From the NCBI RefSeq assembly GCF_010119245.1, contig NZ_WNKG01000006.1, positions 372,001 to 436,000 of the forward strand: a DNA stretch of 64,000 bases, read 5' to 3'. The translations under genes and the position numbers were made by a program. This DNA comes from Cyclobacterium salsum (lineage in GTDB: Bacteria; Bacteroidota; Bacteroidia; Cytophagales; Cyclobacteriaceae). This document shows positions 28,055 to 36,030 of the stretch, piece by piece (the first letter of the stretch is position 1; each line of letters begins with the position of its first letter). The notes beneath the pieces were generated by a model. That model saw nothing but the letters and a program-made list of their open reading frames with translations. It made no database searches and was not told the origin of the DNA.

Positions 28055-30159
28055 CGTAACGTTAGTTTAATCACCTGATCGCTTTCAAACCGGCTTCCGG
28101 AAGCCAAAGATTGGAAACGAACCCTCCCTTTTCCGGAATGTTGCACGCGTAATCCCTTGTTTTCCAATATGTATAGTGCGTCCCGGAGGGTCATTCCCGA
28201 AACGTCCGGAACAACTGGTTTTTCTACCGCATTGCTCACCCATTGTATGGAGCGGTTGGCAACCTTTGTTTTTACCCAGGTCTCGGAACCGCTGTAATGA
28301 TTTGAAATGCCCATGCGGTTACAGATCATTTGTAATTCTTCTACATTGCCCGCCTGAATGAAAGGAAATTCTTCCCTGTCGATTTGCGGAATTTCCTTCT
28401 CGCTTGTAGACTCCTCCTGTATGTGCAAGTCCTGCGCAAAGATCTTATCGGCAATTTCGCGGAAAACCGGCGCGGAAATATCCCCTCCGTAGGCATTGAA
28501 GCCTTTTGGGCTATCGATGACCACGATCGCGCTGTATTTCGGTCGGTCTGCCGGAAAATAACCTACAAAGGAGGTATAGTATTTCTGAGTATACCTGCCA
28601 TTCTCCAATTTCTGCGCTGTTCCGGTCTTCCCGGCTATGGAATAGGATTCATTATGAATATTTTTTGCGGTACCATTCGCTACCACGCCCTCCAATAGAC
28701 TTCGAAGTTGGGTTAAGGTCTTTTTGGAGGCAATGTTTTTTCGTATGGTTTCGGTACGGTAGCTTTTTTCCACCGTATTGCCTTTGGACACCTGTTTGAC
28801 GATCATGGGTTTCACCAGCGTTCCTCCGTTGGCTACCGCGTTGTATAAGGAGAGCGTCTGCAAGGGAGTTATTTTGAGTTCGTATCCAATCGACATCCAG
28901 GGGAGAGTGGTTCCATACCAGTTTTTATCGTCGGGATTTTTAAAATAAGGGATGCCTTCACCAATGATCTGAAACCCGAGCGGCCCATCCAGTTTTACCT
29001 GGGAAATGTATTCTATAAAGCGGTGGGGCTGGTGGCCAAAATGGTCATGGACCATTTTTGAAATGCCGACATTCGAAGATTTTTCGAATGCCTCCCGAAC
29101 CGTAATTTTTCCGTAGCCCCCGTGTTTGGCATCTCGCATGTAACGGTCGTAAAACTTATAGCTGCCGTTGCCGGTATCAATGCTGTCTTCCAGATTTATT
29201 TTTCCCTCTTCCAGCAAGGCCAACATGGAAAGCAACTTAAAGGTGGATCCAGGCTCGGTGAGGCCTTGCTCTCCTACGGCATAATTATAGTATTCTCCAT
29301 AGCCATAGCCGTTTTTGTTTCGTTGGAGATTCGTGATTGCTTTGATGTGTCCGGTAGCTACCTCCATGACGATCACCGAACCATAGGCAGCATCCTTATT
29401 CATCAACTGTCTTAATAAAGCGGACTCCGCCAGGTCCTGGATATTCACGTCCAGCGTAGTGTGTATATCAAATCCATCGGTAGGTTTGATGTCCTCCGCA
29501 TCGTGCAGCGGCTTCCAACTGCCACCTGCTATTTTTTGAAAAAGGGCTTCCCCATTTCTGCCTTCCAGGTACTCATTAAAACTATATTCCAAGCCCACTC
29601 CGTATTGGTCTTCGTTTAAAAAGCCTACCGTTCTCCCAGCCAGGTTTTTGAACGGCCGGTACCTTTTGTCAATTTTTTCAAAAATGATTCCACCACCCAT
29701 TCTGCCTTCCCTGAATAGCGGCCAATTCATCATCTTAAGCTTTTCCTGGTAGCCGATTTGTTTCCTGTTCAGCGTCAGGTATTTTTTGCCTTCATTTCGG
29801 GCATCCAGGATCATTCGCTTGTAAGAGGCGGCGGACCGGTCCATGTAAAATCCGGAAAGCAGGGTGGCTAAGGAATCAATTCCTGCCTTAAGTTGAGCGC
29901 CGGAAGCAATGGACGGGTCCATGGCTACGCGGTAAAAAGGCAAACTGGTAGCAAGCAGACTGCCATCTGTACTATAGATATTCCCTCTGGTGGCCTTTAC
30001 CGGTCGGTATTGCAGGTGGATATCCTCCGATAATTGCCGCCATTTGTCCCCTTCGACAAACTGAATGGTGCCTATCCTATAAAAAATAGCACCGGCTATC
30101 ATGGTTACCACCAAAAAGGAAAGCCTGACCCGGAGCAATATGGATTTTTTTATATTCAC
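28051..30159 (-). CDS. ftsI: Septal class B penicillin-binding protein with PASTA domain
   Basis: A 702-residue divisome transpeptidase. It has a short cytoplasmic N terminus, one membrane helix (LSFLVVTMIAGAIFY), and a pedestal domain with the RGNIYSTDGSLLATS motif. The transpeptidase domain carries STFK (about residue 304), SSN and KTGT (about 510). One C-terminal PASTA domain (VPDVSGMTLRDALYILENKG) follows. It cross-links septal peptidoglycan with FtsW. The start overlaps the ftsL stop by 4 bases. Confidence 0.95.
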   Translation of the reverse strand: MNIKKSILLRVRLSFLVVTMIAGAIFYRIGTIQFVEGDKWRQLSEDIHLQYRPVKATRGNIYSTDGSLLATSLPFYRVAMDPSIASGAQLKAGIDSLATLLSGFYMDRSAASYKRMILDARNEGKKYLTLNRKQIGYQEKLKMMNWPLFREGRMGGGIIFEKIDKRYRPFKNLAGRTVGFLNEDQYGVGLEYSFNEYLEGRNGEALFQKIAGGSWKPLHDAEDIKPTDGFDIHTTLDVNIQDLAESALLRQLMNKDAAYGSVIVMEVATGHIKAITNLQRNKNGYGYGEYYNYAVGEQGLTEPGSTFKLLSMLALLEEGKINLEDSIDTGNGSYKFYDRYMRDAKHGGYGKITVREAFEKSSNVGISKMVHDHFGHQPHRFIEYISQVKLDGPLGFQIIGEGIPYFKNPDDKNWYGTTLPWMSIGYELKITPLQTLSLYNAVANGGTLVKPMIVKQVSKGNTVEKSYRTETIRKNIASKKTLTQLRSLLEGVVANGTAKNIHNESYSIAGKTGTAQKLENGRYTQKYYTSFVGYFPADRPKYSAIVVIDSPKGFNAYGGDISAPVFREIADKIFAQDLHIQEESTSEKEIPQIDREEFPFIQAGNVEELQMICNRMGISNHYSGSETWVKTKVANRSIQWVSNAVEKPVVPDVSGMTLRDALYILENKGLRVQHSGKGRVRFQSLASGSRFESDQVIKLTLR

Positions 30160-30536
30160 TTTTCTAAAACAATTCGTTGAGGTGGTTCTTCAATTTCAAA
30201 TATTCCCAATACCTGTATTTTTTTGGCCACTTCGGACTGCTTGCTCGAATACATGTATTCTGCTTCTAACGTGGTGACATCTGCGCGGATATCTTCTACT
30301 TCCTGTTGGAGCCGGTCAATTTTTCGTATGGTGTTTTCCGCCTGATGGTTGCTCCAGATGTAAATCATAGCTAGAAATGCAGCGTATAGAAAAGGAAGTA
30401 CCAGCTTGACTGGTACGTTATCGCCTACCAATCCGCTGATGTCCAGCTTTTGCTCCATAAGAGCAAAAGGGTTGAACCAGGACTTTTTTTGTTTCCCGGT
30501 GGGTTTGATGGGTTTTCTAAAACTATTTCTACTCAT
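30156..30536 (-). CDS. FtsL-like cell division protein
   Basis: A 126-residue single-pass protein with a basic N terminus, a membrane helix (LVLPFLYAAFLAMIYIW, about residues 43-60) and a following coiled coil rich in Leu, Ile and Glu (KIDRLQQEVEDIRADV). This architecture and its place between rsmH and ftsI identify it as the FtsL counterpart, although FtsL sequences diverge too much to prove it by motif. It is separated from rsmH by 2 bases. Confidence 0.85.
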   Translation of the reverse strand: MSRNSFRKPIKPTGKQKKSWFNPFALMEQKLDISGLVGDNVPVKLVLPFLYAAFLAMIYIWSNHQAENTIRKIDRLQQEVEDIRADVTTLEAEYMYSSKQSEVAKKIQVLGIFEIEEPPQRIVLEK

Positions 30537-30538
30537 GG

Positions 30539-31444
30539 TTATCCTTTCCTTGCTATTCGTAATCTGGCACTTCTTGCGCGTTTATTGGCCTCCACTTCTT
30601 CCGGACCGGCAACAATGGCTTTTCTGCTGACCGGTTCCAGAGGTCTTAACGGGTTTCCATAGAAATCCTTTTCCAGTTCTCCATGCAATTTACCTTTGGT
30701 CATAATGTTTTTTACCAATCGGTCTTCCAACGAATGGTAGCTCATCACTACCAAACGCCCTCCTGGGTTCAGCAGGTCAATGCTTTGGACCAGCATTTCC
30801 TCCAGAGCCGCCAGTTCCTGATTTACTTCTATCCGAAGGGCCTGATATACCTGAGCGGAGTATTTCGCATATTTCCCTTTGGGGGCATACTTATCCAGTA
30901 GTTTCTTGAATTCCGTACTGCTCTCGAAACGAGTGTTTGCCCGGAAGGCTACGATCGCTTTGGCCAGTGTTTTGGCATTTTTCACTTCTCCATAGAGGCC
31001 AAGCATTTTTTGAAGTGCTGCTTCGGAATAAGTGTTTAAAACCTCCGCTGCCGTCAGGTCTCCGGACTGGCTCATTCGCATGTCCAGCTTCCCCTCAAAG
31101 CGTGTTGAAAAGCCTCTTGACGGTTCGTCTATCTGATGAGAGGAAATTCCCAAATCGGCCAGTATTCCATCTACTTTCGTTACCCCGTAAAGTTTTAAAT
31201 AGCGTTTTATATCCCGAAAATTCGCCTGGATGAATGTGAACCGATCATCTTTAGGGATATTTGCTTCCGCATCCGGATCCTGGTCAAAGGCATATAGATG
31301 TCCTTTTTCCAGCCGCTTCAGGATTTCCATAGCATGGCCGCCTCCACCGAACGTAAGGTCCAGGTAAATACCATCAGGATCTATCGCCAGTCCCGAAAGA
31401 CAGGCTTCAAGCATCACGGGGATATGGTAGGCCGGGTTATCCAC
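30539..31444 (-). CDS. rsmH: 16S rRNA (cytosine-1402-N4) methyltransferase
   Basis: A 301-residue SAM-dependent methyltransferase that modifies C1402 in 16S rRNA. Family signatures: HIPVMLEACLSGL at the N terminus, DLTFGGGGHAMEIL (SAM loop), GILADLGISSHQID, RGFSTRFEGKLDMRM and VMSYHSLEDRLVKN. The length is standard. The start overlaps mraZ by 8 bases, indicating co-translation. Confidence 0.97.
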   Translation of the reverse strand: MDNPAYHIPVMLEACLSGLAIDPDGIYLDLTFGGGGHAMEILKRLEKGHLYAFDQDPDAEANIPKDDRFTFIQANFRDIKRYLKLYGVTKVDGILADLGISSHQIDEPSRGFSTRFEGKLDMRMSQSGDLTAAEVLNTYSEAALQKMLGLYGEVKNAKTLAKAIVAFRANTRFESSTEFKKLLDKYAPKGKYAKYSAQVYQALRIEVNQELAALEEMLVQSIDLLNPGGRLVVMSYHSLEDRLVKNIMTKGKLHGELEKDFYGNPLRPLEPVSRKAIVAGPEEVEANKRARSARLRIARKG

Positions 31445-31886
31445 TTTTTCCTAAAAACTTTTTATTCAAATCTTTGTATACCTGTTCCTCTTTGGCCGAA
31501 TAGGCATCGTGGAGATCCGGGTTCCAGATTTCTATTTTGGTACCCATTCCAATGAGTACAGCATCTTTCTCTAATTGCCCATGCCGAAGCATGTTTTTTG
31601 GTATCAGAAATCTTCCCGCGGTATCCAGCTCAACAGGCGATTCCCTTCTGAAAAAGGACCGCTTAAAGCGCCTGACATCATCATCCGTATCGTCCAGACT
31701 GGCCAGTTTGTTGTGGTCCTTTCGTACTTCTATCATCGGGATCAGTTCCAGACAAGGTTCCAGACCTTTGCGCAGCATCATTTCCTGACCCAAGGATTCA
31801 GGTAGCGATGCCTTCATTTTAGAAGGTAATACCAACCTGCCCTTGGCATCCAGTTTACATTCAAATTCACCGGTGAAAGATGCCAT
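31437..31886 (-). CDS. mraZ: Transcriptional regulator MraZ
   Basis: A 149-residue AbrB-fold protein with two tandem DxxGR half domains: KLDAKGRLVLPSKMK and ELDTAGRFLIPKNML. MraZ forms large rings and binds direct repeats upstream of its own operon, usually as an autorepressor of dcw genes. The matching repeats are present at 31929-31968. It is the first gene of the cluster, with a leader of about 20 bases after the candidate promoter. Confidence 0.95.
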   Translation of the reverse strand: MASFTGEFECKLDAKGRLVLPSKMKASLPESLGQEMMLRKGLEPCLELIPMIEVRKDHNKLASLDDTDDDVRRFKRSFFRRESPVELDTAGRFLIPKNMLRHGQLEKDAVLIGMGTKIEIWNPDLHDAYSAKEEQVYKDLNKKFLGKSG

Positions 31887-31911
31887 TCCTCTGCTTCCTG
31901 ATTATTGAATA

Positions 31912-31919
31912 CAAAAGTA
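31912..31919 (-). promoter_or_regulatory. Candidate dcw promoter -7 element (TACTTTTG)
   Basis: Read on the minus strand the sequence is TACTTTTG, an exact TAnnTTTG match, 26 bases before the mraZ ATG. The expected -33 position falls inside the MraZ-type repeats, so repressor binding would cover it. Confidence 0.65.
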
Positions 31920-31928
31920 GTAAATAGC

Positions 31929-31968
31929 CAAACACTTTATACCACTTTGCCCCACTTTTTACCACATT
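31929..31968 (-). promoter_or_regulatory. MraZ operator: four 10-bp direct repeats
   Basis: Read on the minus strand, three consecutive 10-mers begin AAAGTG (AAAGTGGGGC, AAAGTGGTAT, AAAGTGTTTG), preceded in the same register by AATGTGGTAA. This is the AAAGTG(T/G)NNN form described for MraZ boxes, repeated at one helical turn, directly in front of mraZ. The function is inferred from known MraZ systems; the repeat array itself is seen directly. Confidence 0.82.
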
Positions 31969-32195
31969 GGTATAAAAGTATCCAAAACAAACTACAAACA
32001 CAATTTTTTACTAAAAAATAATGGGAACAATCGAAGCTGACAACGGACTATGAATCAGCACCTAAATCACACTAAAACGCCATTATCTAGGGTTTAAATA
32101 GGGGTTTTTAAGGAATGCATTCGAGGAATTGCAGCAGGTCATTCCGACCGCCGAAAAATAAGTGGGGGGAATTCCCATGAAAAAATAAAAAAAAA
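31969..32195. other. Intergenic region between the dcw operator and the polyprenyl synthase terminator
   Basis: About 227 AT-rich bases. I see no ORF or RNA gene. A short GGGAATTCCC palindrome lies near 32167-32176. Confidence 0.5.
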
Positions 32196-32217
32196 ACGGA
32201 AAATTTATTTTTTCCGT
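32196..32217 (-). terminator. Terminator overlapping the stop codon of the polyprenyl synthase gene
   Basis: On the minus strand ACGGAAAA pairs with TTTTCCGT around a 6-base loop, followed by ten T. The TAA stop of the gene lies at the stem-loop junction, so the last codons form the left arm. Confidence 0.82.
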
Positions 32218-33179
32218 TCGATGGTGTAGGTTACTAATGCGGACAGAGAGGTTTTATAGTCGGACTCCGGGAATTCGGCCAAAATGGATAGCGCATCCTG
32301 GTAGAAATCGTTCATAACCTCTTGGGCATATTCCAGCCCTCCGGAGGCTTTAACAAAATTAATTATTTCGTTCACAGTACTTTTGTTTTCGCTCCCGTTT
32401 CGTATTTTGTAGATGATTTTCTTCCTATCTACCCAAGAGGCATGATTAAGCGCATAAATTAAGGGAAGCGTCATTTTCTTTTCTTTGATATCGATCCCCA
32501 CAGGCTTACCTACCACGTCCTCTCCATAGTCAAATAGGTCATCTTTAATTTGGAAAGCCATGCCTACTTTTTCACCGAAAAGACGCATTTTTTCAGTACT
32601 TTCACCACTTGCTCCAGCGGTAGCAGCACCTACTGCGCAACAGGAGGAGATCAGGCTCGCTGTTTTTTGCCGGATAATGGTGTAATACACCTCTTCGGTA
32701 ATATCTAATTTACGTGCTTTTGAAATTTGCAGAAGTTCTCCTTCACTCATTTCCCTTACGGCATTGGAGACGATTTTCAATAAATCGAAATCGCCATTTT
32801 CAACACTTAACAATAAGCCTCTGGAAAGCAGGTAGTCACCAACCAAAACAGCAATCTTGTTTTTCCACAGCGCATTGATGGAAAAAAAACCCCGGCGGTA
32901 GTTGGCATCATCGACCACATCATCGTGTACGAGCGTGGCTGTGTGCAGGAGTTCAATTAGTGCCGCTCCCCGGTAGGAGGCCTCGCTGATACTTCCGCTG
33001 ACACCCGAGCTAAGAAAAACAAACATGGGACGCATCTGTTTGCCTTTTCTTCGCACAATATATTGGGTGATATGGTCGAGCAATTTGACCTTGCTCTGCA
33101 TGAAGGAGCGGAACTTTTTTTCAAAATCAGCCATCTCAATGGCTATCGGGGCTTGTATCTGCTGTAAATCCTGCTTCAT
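32205..33179 (-). CDS. Long-chain polyprenyl diphosphate synthase
   Basis: A 324-residue trans-prenyltransferase that extends allylic diphosphates with isopentenyl diphosphate, probably to the side chain of menaquinone. The first Asp-rich motif is LVHDDVVDDANYRRG and the second is IKDDLFDYGEDVVG, with QKTASLISSCCAVG between them. The residues before the first Asp motif (ELLHTATLV) are small near position -5, which fits a long product, but the exact chain length cannot be read. It is divergent from the PlsB-like gene. Confidence 0.92.
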   Translation of the reverse strand: MKQDLQQIQAPIAIEMADFEKKFRSFMQSKVKLLDHITQYIVRRKGKQMRPMFVFLSSGVSGSISEASYRGAALIELLHTATLVHDDVVDDANYRRGFFSINALWKNKIAVLVGDYLLSRGLLLSVENGDFDLLKIVSNAVREMSEGELLQISKARKLDITEEVYYTIIRQKTASLISSCCAVGAATAGASGESTEKMRLFGEKVGMAFQIKDDLFDYGEDVVGKPVGIDIKEKKMTLPLIYALNHASWVDRKKIIYKIRNGSENKSTVNEIINFVKASGGLEYAQEVMNDFYQDALSILAEFPESDYKTSLSALVTYTIERKK

Positions 33180-33196
33180 GGGTGTTTGGAATGGTG

Positions 33197-33228
33197 CAAT
33201 ATTACAATCTATTCCACCATTGACAAAA
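33197..33228 (-). promoter_or_regulatory. Candidate promoter of the polyprenyl synthase gene
   Basis: On the minus strand TTTTG (33224-33228) and TAATATTG (33197-33204) are separated by 19 bases, the spacing of Bacteroidota -33/-7 promoters. The -7 box has one mismatch to TAnnTTTG. Confidence 0.5.
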
Positions 33229-33270
33229 CTGCCCTATTGATAATTCTGTTTAATGAATTTTATTTTTGGT

Positions 33271-33278
33271 TATCTTTG
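33271..33278 (+). promoter_or_regulatory. Candidate -7 element (TATCTTTG) of the acyltransferase-gpsA unit
   Basis: TATCTTTG is an exact TAnnTTTG match. It overlaps the 5'-most possible TTG start of the next gene (33266), so if it is the promoter the true start must be the later TTG at 33299. Confidence 0.5.
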
Positions 33279-33298
33279 ACCAACCAAAAGACAAACCA

Positions 33299-34993
33299 TT
33301 GACTGACGACTATATCAAGCACCAATACGAACCCATATTGCCAAAAAAGGACGAATGGCCAGTGGTAAGGCTGAGTAAAGGCAGGAAAGAATTTATCCAA
33401 CAAGTAGTAGCGTCCAGCAGTGAAAAAATAAAAAACCTAACCGGAAATCAGGTTCAAGCATTAAAAGAGGAATTGGAGGTCACCCTGTACCGGGAAAGAA
33501 TGCGCCTTAAGCAAAACCCCTGGCTGGTAGATCCGGACGATGAAGCGTCATTCTGGTCAAGGGTGAAGTCTTCCCTATTGGCCATCGGGGTGGATCAAAA
33601 ACTCAAGGAGTCGGATAAGAAAGCGAAGTACCTGCAACTATTAACGGCCATTACGCAACGCTACGCAGAGGAAATTGCCAGTAATTTTAAGCACAGTCAC
33701 TATAAAATGACCCGCCGGATCGTCACCTTCGGATTTTCCCGCCTGCTGAATACTTCCCGGGTAAAGGGTTTCAAATCTATTTTTAGCAACCAATACAGTC
33801 TACAAGATAAAATCCAGATTATTGGAGAAACGGATCAATTGCGAGAGCTTGCTTCGAAAGGCACCATTGTCATGGTGCCTACTCATTTTAGTAATTTGGA
33901 CAGTATACTGATTGGATGGACGATCAGCACCCTTGGTCTGCCGCCTTTCATTTATGGAGCAGGGCTAAACTTGTTCAATATCCAGATTTTCGCCTATTTT
34001 ATGAATGCGCTGGGGGCCTATAAGGTGGACCGGAGAAAGAAAAATCAAATTTACCTGGAAACCCTGAAAACCTATTCCCGGGAAGCGATTCAGTTCGGGT
34101 GTCATAGTTTGTTTTTTCCAGGGGGGACGCGTTCCAGAAGTGGCACGATCGAATCGAAATTAAAGCTTGGTTTGCTCAGTACGGCCATTGAGGCCCAACG
34201 AGCCAATTATCAGGCGGAGCCTGAAGACCCGGGAAAGGTTTTTATTGTGCCCGTCACGATCAATTACCATTTTGTTTTGGAAGCCCCCAGTCTGATAAAG
34301 GAACACCTGAACTATACCGGACAGGAGCGGTATTACAGTGAGTCAGATGAATTTTCTACCTCGTATAAAATTTCAAAATTCCTGGTAAAGTTTTTCACAA
34401 AAGGATCCGACATATCCGTTTCAATCGGAAAGGCAATGGATATTCTGGGTAATTACGTGGATGAAAAGGGGAATAGCAGAGACAGGCATGGCCGGCCGAT
34501 AGACTGCAAGGATTATTTCATGACCAATAACCAGGTGACGGTTGACCTGCAGAGGGAAGAAGAGTATACCAAAAAACTTGGGAAACGCATTGCGGAAGAA
34601 TTCCATAAAATTAACCGGGTTTTTAGTAGTCATTTGGTTGCCTTTACCGCATTTCAACTCATTCAGCGTAGCAATGAAAAGTTGGATTTGTTTAGCCTGT
34701 TACAGCTCCCGGAGGAGGATATTCAACTGCCCTTCGATGACTTTTCGGCTGCCTGCGGAAAGGTATTAGATGAAATCAAGCGTTTAAAGGAAGCAGGTAA
34801 ATTGGGCATTGCTCCTCATTTGGAAAAGACACTCGAGGAAATCATACGTCACGGTTTGGAAAACGTGGGTATGTATCATGCCAAAAGGCCTCTGATCCGT
34901 ACCGAAGACGGGCATGTGATAACTGAAGATATTAGTTTGTTGTATTATTACCATAACCGACTGGATGGATATGAATTGGAAAAAATCATTTAA
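33299..34993 (+). CDS. PlsB-like glycerol-3-phosphate / lysophosphatidate acyltransferase
   Basis: About 564 residues with a PlsC-type acyltransferase core: block I HFSNLD (H-x4-D catalytic motif, in PTHFSNLDSI), the GAYKVDRRKKN region, and FFPGGTRSRSG (phosphate-binding block III). An N-terminal helical region and a long C-terminal region resemble PlsB-length enzymes. It should acylate glycerol-3-phosphate or its 1-acyl product at the inner membrane. There is no ATG at the 5' end: the frame begins with TTG at 33266 or TTG at 33299. I prefer 33299 (then TDDYIKHQYEPILP) because a -7 box lies at 33271-33278. Its 3' end overlaps gpsA by 29 bases. Confidence 0.87.
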   Translation: MTDDYIKHQYEPILPKKDEWPVVRLSKGRKEFIQQVVASSSEKIKNLTGNQVQALKEELEVTLYRERMRLKQNPWLVDPDDEASFWSRVKSSLLAIGVDQKLKESDKKAKYLQLLTAITQRYAEEIASNFKHSHYKMTRRIVTFGFSRLLNTSRVKGFKSIFSNQYSLQDKIQIIGETDQLRELASKGTIVMVPTHFSNLDSILIGWTISTLGLPPFIYGAGLNLFNIQIFAYFMNALGAYKVDRRKKNQIYLETLKTYSREAIQFGCHSLFFPGGTRSRSGTIESKLKLGLLSTAIEAQRANYQAEPEDPGKVFIVPVTINYHFVLEAPSLIKEHLNYTGQERYYSESDEFSTSYKISKFLVKFFTKGSDISVSIGKAMDILGNYVDEKGNSRDRHGRPIDCKDYFMTNNQVTVDLQREEEYTKKLGKRIAEEFHKINRVFSSHLVAFTAFQLIQRSNEKLDLFSLLQLPEEDIQLPFDDFSAACGKVLDEIKRLKEAGKLGIAPHLEKTLEEIIRHGLENVGMYHAKRPLIRTEDGHVITEDISLLYYYHNRLDGYELEKII

Positions 34994-36029
34994 TGCCCGA
35001 CCGATAGGTGTAATTGGTATTGGAAGTTTTGGGGCTGCCATCGCAAATTTGCTGGCAGAAAAAAATGAGGTGCTGGTTTATGCCCGGGATGAAGCCGTCG
35101 TAAAAGCCATCAATGAAACGCATACGGTCAAGAACCGAAAACTGGCGGATAAAATTAAAGCCACCAATGACCCGGAGATGCTTTGTGAAGCCTGCGAAGT
35201 AATGTTTCCCATGATACCTTCGTCGGGCTTTAGGGAGGTGATGGTTCAGTTTGCCCCCTACCTTCACCCCTATCATTTTTTAATTCACGGGACCAAAGGG
35301 CTTTCCCTAAATTTACCAGAAGGTAAGACGCTGGAAAACATCACCCGCATCACCCGCGAGCATATTTGTACAATGAGTGAGGTGATCTTAAAAGAAACCG
35401 TAGTAGAGCGAATTGGCTGTCTGGCCGGTCCTAACCTGGCTAAGGAATTACTGGAGCATCAGCCGGGAGCCACCGTGGTAGCCAGTCGATACAATGAAGT
35501 AATTAGCGAAGGGCAGCGCCTACTGAGATCGGATAATTTTCAGGTATATGGCAATTCCGATATTATCGGAGTAGAACTTGCTGGCGTTTTAAAAAATATC
35601 ATCGCCATCGCTGCGGGTGCCCTATCTGGTTTGGGGCTGGGAGACAATGCCAAGGGTTTATTGGTTTCCCGTGGAATGGTGGAATTAATTCATCTGGGGA
35701 ATGCCATGGGTGGCGGCACAAAGTCTTTTCTGGGACTTGCCGGGATAGGGGATTTGGTGACTACCTGCAATTCTACCCTCTCCCGCAATTATACCCTGGG
35801 ATTTCGATTGGCTCAAGGGGAAAAACTCGTGGACATCACTTCCGATATGGAGGAAGTAGCCGAGGGTATCAATACGGTCAAGCTTATCAAACGTTACCTG
35901 GAATCCACAAATCGCAGAGCCCCCATCACAGAAAATTTATACCGGGTACTTTTTGAAGATTATAAGGTGGAAGCCGCCCTGCAATCCCTGATGAAATATC
36001 CCATTTATACGGATATAGACTTCCTGTAA
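34965..36029 (+). CDS. gpsA: NAD(P)H-dependent glycerol-3-phosphate dehydrogenase
   Basis: A 354-residue enzyme that makes sn-glycerol-3-phosphate from dihydroxyacetone phosphate. The Rossmann loop is GVIGIGSFGAAIANLL. Other signatures are IHGTKGL, LAGPNLAKELL, GVLKNIIAIAAGALSGLGLGDNAK (catalytic Lys) and GLAGIGDLVTTC. Its start lies within the last codons of the acyltransferase that would use its product, so the two steps are translationally linked. A second in-frame ATG lies 6 bases on. It converges with the dioxygenase gene with a 1-base gap. Confidence 0.95.
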   Translation: MDMNWKKSFNARPIGVIGIGSFGAAIANLLAEKNEVLVYARDEAVVKAINETHTVKNRKLADKIKATNDPEMLCEACEVMFPMIPSSGFREVMVQFAPYLHPYHFLIHGTKGLSLNLPEGKTLENITRITREHICTMSEVILKETVVERIGCLAGPNLAKELLEHQPGATVVASRYNEVISEGQRLLRSDNFQVYGNSDIIGVELAGVLKNIIAIAAGALSGLGLGDNAKGLLVSRGMVELIHLGNAMGGGTKSFLGLAGIGDLVTTCNSTLSRNYTLGFRLAQGEKLVDITSDMEEVAEGINTVKLIKRYLESTNRRAPITENLYRVLFEDYKVEAALQSLMKYPIYTDIDFL

Positions 36030-36030
36030 C

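Noticed and set aside
16598-31886. Numerous opposite-strand ORFs of 60-160 codons inside the dcw cluster
   Set aside because: They lie within strongly conserved genes, have no domains or plausible starts, and are antisense shadows.
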